Origin: Candidatus Altimarinota bacterium
GTDB lineage: Bacteria > Patescibacteriota > Gracilibacteria > UBA4473
Length of the DNA stretch: 64,000 nt
Assembly: GCA_021736215.1 (NCBI GenBank)
Contig: JAIPGI010000005.1
Span: 1 to 64,000 of the forward strand
Direction: 5' to 3'
In this document: positions 43,632 through 51,672 of the stretch, one piece after another
How the letters are laid out: the number at the start of each line of letters is the position of its first letter
Numbering within the stretch: the stretch's first letter is position 1
Translations under genes and position numbers: made by a program
Notes under the pieces: generated by a model
What the model was told of the DNA's origin: nothing
The model's input: the letters and a program-made list of their open reading frames with translations, nothing else
Databases searched by the model: none

Positions 43632-43658
43632 TAATTTTTCTCTCTTCTCTCTTCTCTG
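43632..43658. repeat. right inverted repeat flanking the S23-like gene
   Basis: Reverse-complement partner of 43167-43193 (26 of 27 bases), immediately upstream of the gene on its coding strand. Confidence 0.75.
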
Positions 43659-43659
43659 A

Positions 43660-44310
43660 CTACTCTTCTCTGCGCCCCCCCTTCTCCGTCTCAAACATCA
43701 TTTTTTGATATTTTTGAAGTACTTGATTGAGCCCATTAGCATCGAAATGTTCGACGTTTTGATCAGTCAAAAATCGTTTCAACATTTCCGAAAACTCTAA
43801 AGATAAAAATTCCACAAACACTTCTCTGTGTTGAAAATCTTGGAGCCTCGTGGAACGAGACACATGATCGGCCGCAAAAATATACGTCCACCAAAGAGAA
43901 ATCCTTTCTGCCGACTTTTCATCAAGCTTTGCAAGAGAAACATCCGCTTTTTCCTCAATATATTTATGAAATTCCATATGACAGATTTTCCCCGCATCAT
44001 TGGATTCCAGTGAAATCATCGCCAAAATGGTCAAACTCGGAATATCGTTATCTATTAAAAAAACAACAAGCTTGAGGGTATGCCGGTGAAGTCGTGGAAT
44101 AAGTTTTGCCAGTTTTAGGTCAAAATCCTTCGACTTTGATTCATCTTTATGAACTTGCGCCAGTTTCGCTTGAGCCGCGGCCAAACGTTCACGGAACTTC
44201 TCATCTGATTCACGAACCCCTTCGGAGTCATTCCCCATCATGAGATCATCGATACCTCCAACACTTTCTTCGCCCATATTCAAAAAATAATCGGATAGAG
44301 TATGACTCAA
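43660..44310 (-). CDS. hypothetical soluble helical protein
   Basis: An unrecognised 216-residue protein with no signal peptide or span. The N-terminal 35 residues are acidic (NMGEESVGGIDDLMMGNDSEG), then a charged helix (FRERLAAAQAKLAQVHKDESK), then a mostly helical domain (LIPRLHRHTLKLVVFLIDND, WWTYIFAADHVSRSTRL). It starts 25 bp downstream of the small gene at 44336, so these two are probably one unit. The start could also be ATG 44277. Confidence 0.6.
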   Translation of the reverse strand: MSHTLSDYFLNMGEESVGGIDDLMMGNDSEGVRESDEKFRERLAAAQAKLAQVHKDESKSKDFDLKLAKLIPRLHRHTLKLVVFLIDNDIPSLTILAMISLESNDAGKICHMEFHKYIEEKADVSLAKLDEKSAERISLWWTYIFAADHVSRSTRLQDFQHREVFVEFLSLEFSEMLKRFLTDQNVEHFDANGLNQVLQKYQKMMFETEKGGRREE

Positions 44311-44335
44311 AAATTATATTTTTCAAAATATCAAT

Positions 44336-44587
44336 CTACAACTTGATACTTTGTTCCTCCAAAATATTCTGTACTTTTAAAAGCATCGATTTTTTAAATA
44401 AAACTGGGTATCCACATGCCTCTTGTCTTTTTATAAAGTCGGGAGATGGCAAATCTTCTTCTGGGAACGAGCCAATAATTAAACTCACCATTTTATTGCT
44501 ATAACAAGGGATCTCTAAATACCCATCAGAATCAACACTCCCCCCTAAAAAATACCCCAAATCCGATAGCTCAAGTTTTTCTACCAT
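44336..44587 (-). CDS. hypothetical small protein
   Basis: An unrecognised 83-residue soluble protein (LGGSVDSDGYLEIPCYSNKMVSL cut at Cys, then FIKRQEACGYPVLFKK). Two Cys residues are 30 apart. It lies between rpmA (40 bp away) and the 43660 gene on the same strand, so it is probably co-transcribed from the rpmA promoter. Confidence 0.5.
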   Translation of the reverse strand: MVEKLELSDLGYFLGGSVDSDGYLEIPCYSNKMVSLIIGSFPEEDLPSPDFIKRQEACGYPVLFKKSMLLKVQNILEEQSIKL

Positions 44588-44628
44588 AAGATTTTTGTTT
44601 TTAAAAATGTGATTTTTGCGTAGAGAAA

Positions 44629-44907
44629 CTACGCTGTTTCGATATTCACGAACCTCTTTTCGTAGCGACGTCCATCAAATCGACGAACGGCCTTTTCTGT
44701 ATATTTCACCTTCCCAGTCGCAAGTGCAAAAAGAGTAAAATCGCTTCCCATACCGACATTTTCTCCAGCAACAAATTTTGTTCCTTTCTGACGAACAAGA
44801 ATTTCACCAGCTTGGACAAATTCATCTCCAAACCGTTTCACGCCTCGGCGCTTGGCTTTCGAGTCTCGTCCATTTCTGGAGGAACCACCGGCTTTTTTGT
44901 GTGCCAT
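44629..44907 (-). CDS. rpmA: 50S ribosomal protein bL27
   Basis: A 92-residue bL27 whose N-terminus ([20 protein letters not shown]) reaches the peptidyl transferase centre. [21 protein letters not shown] is the family core. There is no cleavable N-terminal extension of the Firmicutes type. ATG 44907 is 14 nt after the predicted transcript start. No rplU gene adjoins it, unlike the common rplU-rpmA pair. Confidence 0.95.
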   Translation of the reverse strand: MAHKKAGGSSRNGRDSKAKRRGVKRFGDEFVQAGEILVRQKGTKFVAGENVGMGSDFTLFALATGKVKYTEKAVRRFDGRRYEKRFVNIETA

Positions 44908-44927
44908 GTTGGGAAAAGTTCGTGCGG

Positions 44928-44955
44928 ATTGTACGAAGCAGAAAAAAAGTGTCAA
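44928..44955 (-). promoter_or_regulatory. rpmA: rpmA promoter
   Basis: On the minus strand TTGACA (44950-44955), 16-bp spacer, TACAAT (44928-44933). Confidence 0.75.
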
Positions 44956-44974
44956 ATTAATTTTCTACAATCAC

Positions 44975-45010
44975 AATCCCGGGTTCTGGAAATTCTTTGA
45001 ACCCGGGATT
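44975..45010. repeat. 12-bp inverted repeat between rpmA and nhaD
   Basis: AATCCCGGGTTC pairs perfectly with GAACCCGGGATT across a 12-nt loop. It lacks a T-tract on either strand and lies upstream of both divergent genes. Confidence 0.6.
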
Positions 45011-45036
45011 TACGAAAATATTACTCCCCCACACAC

Positions 45037-45066
45037 TTGACTTTTTACTATTTTTGAGTAAATAAT
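45037..45066 (+). promoter_or_regulatory. probable nhaD promoter
   Basis: TTGACT followed 16-19 bp later by TAAATAATAAT; the exact -10 is unclear. Confidence 0.4.
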
Positions 45067-45121
45067 AATCGCTTATCTCATCTTCAATACAAAAATACTT
45101 TTTCGTAAAGTGGATGGAAAG

Positions 45122-45190
45122 CGCTCTTTGACAGGTCGGGAGTTGTGCGAAGAACTTTGCTTACTCGTGCAGGTAAGGCTCTTCGCACAA
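45122..45190 (+). promoter_or_regulatory. nhaD leader: boxA-like motif plus long hairpin
   Basis: CGCTCTTTGACA (45122-45133), then an 11-bp perfect stem TTGTGCGAAGA / TCTTCGCACAA (45143-45153 with 45180-45190) enclosing an inner stem CTTAC / GTAAG (45160-45164 with 45173-45177). It lies about 45 nt before the start codon of a Na+/H+ antiporter gene, where an ion-sensing leader would be expected. Confidence 0.5.
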
Positions 45191-45235
45191 AAATAACTAA
45201 TTAACTTAATGTAACAAAAAACATCGGAGGAAACA

Positions 45236-46537
45236 TTGTTAACGAACACAATTCATACGGAAATTGGGAATCTTCCCATATGGACAGTTATTCCATTTAT
45301 CGGAATTTTACTCTCTATTGCCATTGTCCCATTGATAAACGACAAATTGTGGCATCACAACTTTCCAAAAGTTTCTGCTTTCTGGGGAATCTTGGGGCTT
45401 AGCTTATTATTCTGGCAGGCCGAGACACCTCATCTTGTAACAGAAATTAAGCATGTGGGACTCGAATTTTTCAGTTTCATAAGCCTTATTGGTTCACTTT
45501 ATGTCATTGCTTTAGGTATTTACATTGAAGGAGATCTTCGTGCACACCCAGTCGTAAATGCAACAATAATGTTAGTAGGATCTGTTCTTGCTAATCTTAT
45601 GGCCACGACTGGAGCTGCAATGATTCTGATTCCCTTTTTGGTAAATACAAACATTGAAAGAAAAAATATTAAACACACAATAATGTTTTTTATTTTTACA
45701 GTAGCAAATACCGGCGGAAGTTTAACCCCAGTAGGAGATCCTCCATTATTTTTAGGATTTCTCAAAGGAGTCCCCTTCCTATGGACACTCACCCTCATCC
45801 CAAATTGGGCATTTACTGTGGGCGCTATAATTGTAGTGTATCTTATTGTAGATACTTTGATGTACAATTCCGAGCCCAAAAGCGCAATTATAAAGGATGA
45901 AACACAAACTGCCGCTATAAAAATTCACGGTGGCGCAAACTTCTTTTTGGTCCTAGCTGTGATAGCTTCTGTTATATTTCTTCATGAAGGACTAAGAGAA
46001 CTAGTCATGATTGGTTCTGCCATTATCTCTTTGATTATAACCCCTATAAAGGGCGTTGAAGGAAGAGTAAACACAAGAAAGAAAAATGAGTTCACATGGT
46101 TTCCTGTAAAAGAAGTAGCCATTTTGTTTGCGGGAATATTTGTAACCATGATTCCGGCTCTAGCAATTTTGAAATCATCTGGAGCTAGTCTAGGCGTAGA
46201 TAGTCCCATAAAATTCTTTTTTGCTACGGGTGCACTTTCTGCATTTTTAGACAATGCACCAACTTATTTAGTGTTCCTCTCCACAGGACAAGGAATCCCT
46301 TGGCCAGCTGGATCAGAACTCATAGTCGATGTTCCCGTAAAGGTTTTAGCAGGAATATCAACTGGTGCTGTTTTTTTTGGAGCCATGACTTACATCGGGA
46401 ATGCTCCGAATTTTATGGTAAAGTCCTACGCTGAAAGTCGTGGGATTGAAATGCCATCATTTTTTGGATACATGCTTTGGAGTGTTCCAATATTAGGAAT
46501 CATATATCTCGCTCATTCTTATATTTTCTTAGGATAG
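45236..46537 (+). CDS. nhaD: Na+/H+ antiporter, NhaD type
   Basis: A 433-residue polytopic protein of the NhaD/ArsB/citrate-transporter superfamily, which exchanges Na+ (or Li+) for H+. The first half has VNATIMLVGSVLANLMATTGA and VANTGGSLTPVGDPPLFLGFLKG, the NhaD signature. The second half mirrors it with SAFLDNAPTYLVFLSTGQG and TYIGNAPNFMVKSYAESRG. The start is TTG 45236, with a good GGAGG 6 bp upstream. It is monocistronic with a structured leader. Confidence 0.92.
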   Translation: MLTNTIHTEIGNLPIWTVIPFIGILLSIAIVPLINDKLWHHNFPKVSAFWGILGLSLLFWQAETPHLVTEIKHVGLEFFSFISLIGSLYVIALGIYIEGDLRAHPVVNATIMLVGSVLANLMATTGAAMILIPFLVNTNIERKNIKHTIMFFIFTVANTGGSLTPVGDPPLFLGFLKGVPFLWTLTLIPNWAFTVGAIIVVYLIVDTLMYNSEPKSAIIKDETQTAAIKIHGGANFFLVLAVIASVIFLHEGLRELVMIGSAIISLIITPIKGVEGRVNTRKKNEFTWFPVKEVAILFAGIFVTMIPALAILKSSGASLGVDSPIKFFFATGALSAFLDNAPTYLVFLSTGQGIPWPAGSELIVDVPVKVLAGISTGAVFFGAMTYIGNAPNFMVKSYAESRGIEMPSFFGYMLWSVPILGIIYLAHSYIFLG

Positions 46538-46567
46538 TTAGTTTTCCCCTCCCACCTGTCCCCGTAA

Positions 46568-46592
46568 TCCCGGCACCCTAAAAAGTGTCGGG
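46568..46592 (+). terminator. hairpin after nhaD
   Basis: ATCCCGGCAC pairs with GTGTCGGGAT (one G-T) across CCTAAAAA. No T-run follows, so it may protect the 3' end rather than terminate. Confidence 0.4.
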
Positions 46593-46613
46593 ATTCATTC
46601 CATACCTCATTCA

Positions 46614-46634
46614 TTGAACACATTTATTGTTCAA
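46614..46634. repeat. TTGAACA palindrome, copy 6 (intergenic)
   Basis: TTGAACA, centre CATTTAT, TGTTCAA, next to a GTCATTGCGAG element. Confidence 0.75.
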
Positions 46635-46649
46635 TAAAAGACAACGCCT

Positions 46650-46748
46650 ATTGTCATTGCGAGGGAATCCCGCGTACGCGGGACAACCGAAGCAATCTTA
46701 TGTTTTATTTGAGATTGCACCCACTTTAGCGGGGTTCGCAATGACAAT
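46650..46748. repeat. 99-bp GTCATTGCGAG element with 13-bp terminal inverted repeats
   Basis: Ends ATTGTCATTGCGA and TCGCAATGACAAT are perfect inverted copies. Inside are CCCGCGTACGCGGG and paired AATCT/AGATT blocks. MITE-like. Confidence 0.7.
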
Positions 46749-46758
46749 AAAACAATAA

Positions 46759-48030
46759 TTATCCCACTCGCTTTATCTTCGCCCCCAGTTTCTTCAAATT
46801 CTCGTCAAAGTGCTCATATCCACGATCAATATAATTAATATTGGTCACCTTTGTCATACCTTGGGCAATGAGCCCTGCAAGCACCATCGCTGCTCCCGCT
46901 CGCAAATCCCAACTCTGTACCTCTGTCCCCTTCAAACGAACAGGACCTGATACTTTGGCCTGATGGGCATTGATAAATTCGACACGTGCGCCCATTTTTT
47001 CCAGTTCGTGGAGATAAGTCAGACGGTTTTCGAAGAGTGTTTCAAAGATCACAGACTCTCCTTCACACTGCGTCAGAAGAACCCCGAAGGGCGATTGCAA
47101 GTCCGTCGAAAACCCTGGGTAAATGGCCGTTTGAAGCTTGGGAAGTGCTTTAAGTTTAAGAGAAGGAAGTATATGAAGCGCGTTCTCTTCCATTTCAAAT
47201 TTCGCGCCAATCCGTTTCAACGTTCCATAAAAAGAAAAAAGCTCTGGATGATCCACGTTGTGAATCAGCAACTCCCCCCCTGTCAAAAGCCCTGCAATGG
47301 CATAGGTTCCAACCAAAAGTCCATCAGGAGGAATGACGAAATCCCCTCCCCGAAGAGTCTCTGTCCCTATGATTTTGAGATGATGAGTGCCAATACCTTC
47401 AATGTCTGCACCCATTTGAACCAGCATTTTGAGCGTCGCCTGCACGTGTGGCTCCGCCGCACAGAAGAAAATTTCCGAAACTTCTGCTTTCCCAGACAAA
47501 AACATCGTCAAGTTCTCCGTTCCTGTCACAGAAGCTTCCGAAAGGAGAATTCTATTTTTGGCAAGTTTTTTTCGTGAGAATTGAAGAGACAGAGCCTCTT
47601 CTTCCTTCAACACTTCTGCACCTAAAGTTCGTAGTCCATCTGTATGAATAAAATTGGGCCGAGCTCCCAAAATACATCCTCCTGGTTGCACAATTTCTGC
47701 TTCTCCAAATCGGGACAAAACGGGACCCAAAATCAAAATAGACGCTCTCAATTTGCACACCTTTCGACACTCTCGAAGTTTTTTGAGATTGACGGAGAGA
47801 GCTTGAATCGTGACTGTTTTTTTCTTGATATCACGAGAAACATAAACTCCTATTTCTTCAAAAATACTCAAGAGCGTTTCAATATCTCCAATATCAGGAA
47901 CATTGTGAAAGATACATTTTTCACTGGTCAGAAGTGCCGCACACATCATTGGCAAAGCTGCATTCTTCGCTCCAGAAATAGAAATCTCTCCGTGCAAAAT
48001 GGAACCGCCTTGGATTTCAAAATGGGACAT
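46759..48030 (-). CDS. murA: UDP-GlcNAc 1-carboxyvinyltransferase MurA
   Basis: MurA commits UDP-GlcNAc to peptidoglycan by adding enolpyruvate. The 423-residue protein has K22 in SGAKNAALP and the catalytic C119 in QPGGCILGARP, so it should be sensitive to fosfomycin-type alkylation. Other family blocks are TGTENLTMFLSG, YPGFSTDLQSPF and VQSWDLRAGAAMVLAGL. ATG 48030 is used; a TTG at 48039 is possible. Confidence 0.95.
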   Translation of the reverse strand: MSHFEIQGGSILHGEISISGAKNAALPMMCAALLTSEKCIFHNVPDIGDIETLLSIFEEIGVYVSRDIKKKTVTIQALSVNLKKLRECRKVCKLRASILILGPVLSRFGEAEIVQPGGCILGARPNFIHTDGLRTLGAEVLKEEEALSLQFSRKKLAKNRILLSEASVTGTENLTMFLSGKAEVSEIFFCAAEPHVQATLKMLVQMGADIEGIGTHHLKIIGTETLRGGDFVIPPDGLLVGTYAIAGLLTGGELLIHNVDHPELFSFYGTLKRIGAKFEMEENALHILPSLKLKALPKLQTAIYPGFSTDLQSPFGVLLTQCEGESVIFETLFENRLTYLHELEKMGARVEFINAHQAKVSGPVRLKGTEVQSWDLRAGAAMVLAGLIAQGMTKVTNINYIDRGYEHFDENLKKLGAKIKRVG

Positions 48031-48166
48031 TTTTTTCAATTATCAATAAACAATGAACAGTGAGCAATAAAAAACCGATTATTCCCCTTCTTTATTGGGA
48101 AATATTTTTGTTTCTCAGCAAAGCCCAAATGCGAGAAATATGAATAATAAAATAGATATTCCTTCA

Positions 48167-49294
48167 TTACTTATTGTTTATCGTTAATTGACCCCAAAAC
48201 CGCTCCGCAAACTCATCCGTCATCCCAGCGATATAATCACAAATTCTGCGTTCAATCGATTCCCCTTTCATAAAATCCGAAGGAATTTCGTCTTGGTGTG
48301 TAAACAGGAAATCAAATATTTCACTAATAATTTTCTTACCGCGATCTGCATTCTCGCGAATTTCAGAAGAAAGATAATATTTATCCCAGAGGAACTGTTT
48401 AAATGATTTAAATTTTTCGAAAAATGCAGGAGCAAATGCAACGATTTTTTCTGGACATTGTTGAACCTCTGATAGCGTGTGAATATTGTGTTTTTTTAGG
48501 TTTTCTTTTGTATCGCTAATAATCTGAGACAAAAGATGTCGGATAATACGCCGAATAATCGCTGATCGATCTTTTTTTTCCGAAGTATCAAGCGTCGCAA
48601 TCGCCTCACTCGGAATTTCAACCGTTGATAAATCGGGAATCTTAAAAAATCCTCCTCGCAAACCATCTTCTAAGTCTGCCGACAAATACGCAATTTCATC
48701 AGCAATATCTACTAATTGTCCCTCTAAATGTGGCCAAAGGATTTTTTTTCCATCCCCTCGATCAAAGAATGTCTCATGCTTCTGGATACCTTCTAATACT
48801 TCAAATGTAAGATTAAGTCCTGGGAATTCCTGATATCGTGATTCAAAAACCTCAACCACCCGTAAACTCTGCTCATTGTGCTCAAAATGAGATTTGTGTT
48901 CTTTCATTTTTTTGTTCAAAGCTCCCTCTCCCGAATGACCAAATGGGGGATGTCCCAAATCATGTGCTAAAGCAATTGCCTCTGCCAAATCCTCATTAAG
49001 TTGGAGAGATCGAGCCAAGTCGCGAGCAATTTGAGAAACTTCCAATGTATGACTCAATCGATTTCTAAAATGATCTCCCTTGAGGGGAGAAACGACTTGC
49101 ATTTTCCCTTTAAGTCGGCGAAACGCTTTGGTGTGAATAATACGGTCTCGATCTCTTTGAAAAGGAATCCTGCTAGGATCTGGAATTTCAGAATAACGAC
49201 GCCCTCTTGAATTGGTATTATGTTGAGCATAAGGAGCCAACTGTGAATCAAATTGGGTGGCGAGAAAAGCCCCATCAAGAGTTTCTTTGCTCAT
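48167..49294 (-). CDS. dgt: deoxyguanosinetriphosphate triphosphohydrolase-like protein
   Basis: A 375-residue HD-domain dNTPase. The metal site is clear: H in NRLSHTLEVSQIARDLAR, HD in AIALAHDLGHPPFGHSGE, and a later D in LVDIADEIAYLSADLEDGL. The N-terminal SRIPFQRDRDRIIHTKAFRRL is the family signature. These enzymes cleave dNTPs to nucleosides plus triphosphate. ATG 49294 fits a TACAAT box 12 bp upstream. The frame upstream reads through the divergent promoter region. Confidence 0.93.
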   Translation of the reverse strand: MSKETLDGAFLATQFDSQLAPYAQHNTNSRGRRYSEIPDPSRIPFQRDRDRIIHTKAFRRLKGKMQVVSPLKGDHFRNRLSHTLEVSQIARDLARSLQLNEDLAEAIALAHDLGHPPFGHSGEGALNKKMKEHKSHFEHNEQSLRVVEVFESRYQEFPGLNLTFEVLEGIQKHETFFDRGDGKKILWPHLEGQLVDIADEIAYLSADLEDGLRGGFFKIPDLSTVEIPSEAIATLDTSEKKDRSAIIRRIIRHLLSQIISDTKENLKKHNIHTLSEVQQCPEKIVAFAPAFFEKFKSFKQFLWDKYYLSSEIRENADRGKKIISEIFDFLFTHQDEIPSDFMKGESIERRICDYIAGMTDEFAERFWGQLTINNK

Positions 49295-49315
49295 ATGAAA
49301 TAAGAATTGTACAAT
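49287..49315 (+). promoter_or_regulatory. divergent promoter region (dgt / small ORF)
   Basis: On the plus strand TTGCTC (49287-49292), 17-bp spacer, TACAAT (49310-49315). The palindrome ATTGTACAAT also gives a TACAAT (49306-49311) facing dgt. Confidence 0.5.
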
Positions 49316-49354
49316 CTGCATGGTAATTTGTACCGCTTCAGATAAAAATCGCAA

Positions 49355-49528
49355 ATGAAAACTGAGAAAATGTTGAGCGAAAATATAGAATCGTCGTTTG
49401 GATTTACCATTGAAAAAGAAAATATACGTTCTACTCCATGGGATCAGGAAATCGTGAGACGTTCTCAGTCTCTTTGGGGACGCCGAAGCGTAGAAACTTC
49501 TCTCAAATTCGTTCAAGCACATGAATAA
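49355..49528 (+). CDS. 57-residue small protein
   Basis: An open frame of 57 residues (MKTEKMLSENIESSFGF..., with TPWDQEIVRRSQSLWGRRS and ending VQAHE) between dgt and the LemA-like gene. Its stop overlaps the next ATG by 8 bp (ATGAATAA), the same tight coupling seen in other operons here. A promoter lies at 49287. Charged and soluble; no family recognised. It could be a leader peptide or a chance frame. Confidence 0.5.
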   Translation: MKTEKMLSENIESSFGFTIEKENIRSTPWDQEIVRRSQSLWGRRSVETSLKFVQAHE

Positions 49529-50195
49529 TTATTTTCGTGAACAACCCTATCCAAGTGGCTGGACTGGTCCGAGCACATGGGAAAAATTCTGGGGAAAATT
49601 TCTCGAGCTCATTCCAGAAGGGGTACGAGAATTCCTCTGGAGGAGCATTCAGTGGTCTCTCCATATATGGGAAGAATATGCCGCATGGATTCTTCTTACG
49701 ATTGTGATATTGGCACTTATTAAGTTAATACTCAATACAATCCGTAGACGAGAAAAAAATATTCAAAAGTTATGGTCATTTGTACTTTTCTTTTTATCAA
49801 AAAGACAAATGATGCTCCCTCTGGTTTATACCCTCGCCAAAAGAGATCAAATTCTTGGACAAGAAAAACTTGAAGAGCTCCTCCAAATACGAGAGGAATG
49901 CCGCAATACATCATTACGCTCTCATCCCGCACTTCGACTCCAAAAAGAAGCGACTATTTCCCGTCTTCTTTTCGAATATTTTTCATTCTTGGAAAAACAG
50001 GGAAAAATAAAACCAAAATCTCAAATGGAAAGATTGATGCATGATTTTGAGTTTATTGATCAAAAACTCATTGAATTACAAAAAATATACAACGCAGAAG
50101 CAATTTCGTGGGATAAAACGTATGATATATTTTTTATCACGCTCTTAGGGAAAATATTCTGCTTCCAAAGGTTTGATCCCTTTAAACAAAAATGA
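49521..50195 (+). CDS. membrane-anchored LemA-like protein
   Basis: A 224-residue protein with one span at about 53-72 (YAAWILLTIVILALIKLIL) and a cytoplasmic or external helical domain. The C-terminal pattern FIDQKLIELQKIYNAEAISWDK followed by a hydrophobic segment and FQRFDPFKQK recalls LemA proteins, where R..YN..V..YN is followed by P.F. The match is partial and the family call tentative. It is followed 46 bp later by lgt. Confidence 0.6.
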   Translation: MNNYFREQPYPSGWTGPSTWEKFWGKFLELIPEGVREFLWRSIQWSLHIWEEYAAWILLTIVILALIKLILNTIRRREKNIQKLWSFVLFFLSKRQMMLPLVYTLAKRDQILGQEKLEELLQIREECRNTSLRSHPALRLQKEATISRLLFEYFSFLEKQGKIKPKSQMERLMHDFEFIDQKLIELQKIYNAEAISWDKTYDIFFITLLGKIFCFQRFDPFKQK

Positions 50196-50241
50196 ATAAC
50201 TCTCTACAAAACACTATATACTATATACTTGACGTTCAATT

Positions 50242-51012
50242 ATGATCTGGGATTTCAACCCGATTGCGTTTTCTATTTTGGGGCTTGACGTGCGTTGGTA
50301 CGGGCTCGTATATATCGGTGGATTTTTACTGACGTTATGGCTTGGATATCGTCTTCAAAAAATAACTCTCAATTCCCCTTTTTCCAAAGAACAATTTGAA
50401 AATGCTATTTTCGGGGTATTCCTTTCTGGAATTCTCGGTGGAAGATTAGGAGAATTTTTGTTTTATAGTCCACACACACTGCTGGATAACTTTTGGGAAG
50501 TTTTTAAAATATGGCATGGAGGGATGTCTATCCATGGAGGGCTTCTGGGAAGTTTAATATTCCTCATTATTTGGACGAGAAAAAACAAAATTCCACTACT
50601 GTCTCTGACAGACATTCTCGTTCTTCCCCTTGCTATCACACTTGTTTTCGGAAGAATTGCTAACTTCTTGAATGGCGAACTCGTTGGTCGCCCTACTGGA
50701 GGCGAATGGGGAATGATATTTCCCCATGTAGACAATATTTTTCGACACCCAAGCCAATTATACGAATCAGGGAAAAATGCTTTTTTAAGTATATTAATTG
50801 CTTATTTTTTTATGCGAGGTTACTGGAAAAAAAGAGGGGGGGGGACTGTTCTTTTTGTGGGAGGGTACGGTATTCTAAGATTTTTTATTGAATTTTTTCG
50901 AGAACCAGATGGAATGATTGGATGGCTTTCCACAGGACAATGGTTATGTTTAGGAATGATTTTCTCTGCTTTTCTCCTCGCAAAAAAAGAAAATTTTTGG
51001 CACAATGAATAG
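50242..51012 (+). CDS. lgt: prolipoprotein diacylglyceryl transferase
   Basis: Lgt transfers diacylglycerol from phosphatidylglycerol to the lipobox Cys. The 256-residue polytopic protein has HGGMSIHGGLLG, the signature GRIANFLNGELVGRPT with the essential Arg/Asn, and HPSQLYES. It is followed 22 bp later by a gene for a candidate lipoprotein (51034), and LspA is at 26.8 kb. Confidence 0.95.
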   Translation: MIWDFNPIAFSILGLDVRWYGLVYIGGFLLTLWLGYRLQKITLNSPFSKEQFENAIFGVFLSGILGGRLGEFLFYSPHTLLDNFWEVFKIWHGGMSIHGGLLGSLIFLIIWTRKNKIPLLSLTDILVLPLAITLVFGRIANFLNGELVGRPTGGEWGMIFPHVDNIFRHPSQLYESGKNAFLSILIAYFFMRGYWKKRGGGTVLFVGGYGILRFFIEFFREPDGMIGWLSTGQWLCLGMIFSAFLLAKKENFWHNE

Positions 51013-51033
51013 TGTATCTACTTATACGTATTC

Positions 51034-51672
51034 ATGAATAAAAAAATATATTTTTTGATACTTTTCTCGGTTCTTTTCCTTTTGGGATGTGGAGACATCG
51101 GTCGATTTGAAGAAATTTCAAAAAGGATTGATGGTGAGCGGGATAAACTAAGTGACTTATTTCCTCAAGAAAGATTTGTCACCGTTGCGATGTATTGTGA
51201 CTTTGGGTCACTTCTCTGCAAACAAAGTTTTGAAGACTTTAAGTCCATAAAATCAGATTTTGGAATACGGGTAGATACGATATACAAGCATTTCCCCGTA
51301 GATAAAAATTTCGAGATAGTTTCTGAAGCCTCTGAATGTGCTAAAAACCAAAATAAATTCCAAGAATTTATCGATGGGTATTTTTCAAAATACGCTGGTT
51401 TCCATGATGAAGAACTGCTCCAAGAACTCGCACTGGAATTAGGATTAGATATAGATGAATTCGATCTTTGTCTTAATTCACATTCTACTCATGATCGCAT
51501 TGCTCAAAACATCAAAGAAGCCAAAAAGTATCGAGTAAATGAGGTGCCTTTTTTCGTCATCAATGAAGACATTCAGGTCCCTGGAGCTATTCCAGGCGAT
51601 ACTCTTCATAATTTGGTCGATAAACTTCTCCATCCCGAGAAAAAAACGACTTCCAAAAATGAATCTAACTGA
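51034..51672 (+). CDS. DsbA/thioredoxin-4-like lipoprotein with SLLC active site
   Basis: A 212-residue lipoprotein (signal with lipobox LLGC, Cys19). The domain matches DsbA-like thioredoxins: YCDFGSLLCKQ, IYKHFPVD, EASECAKNQNKF, ALELGLDIDEFDLCL and EVPFFVIN with the cis-Pro loop. In the family the active site is CPxC; here it reads S59-L-L-C62, so the nucleophilic Cys is lost. C55 lies close by. The protein may be a monothiol or chaperone form. It overlaps the YggU gene by 14 bp. Confidence 0.8.
   Translation: MNKKIYFLILFSVLFLLGCGDIGRFEEISKRIDGERDKLSDLFPQERFVTVAMYCDFGSLLCKQSFEDFKSIKSDFGIRVDTIYKHFPVDKNFEIVSEASECAKNQNKFQEFIDGYFSKYAGFHDEELLQELALELGLDIDEFDLCLNSHSTHDRIAQNIKEAKKYRVNEVPFFVINEDIQVPGAIPGDTLHNLVDKLLHPEKKTTSKNESN

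Noticed and set aside
44975-45010. Terminator between rpmA and nhaD
   Set aside because: The stem is strong but has no T-tract on either strand and lies upstream of both genes.
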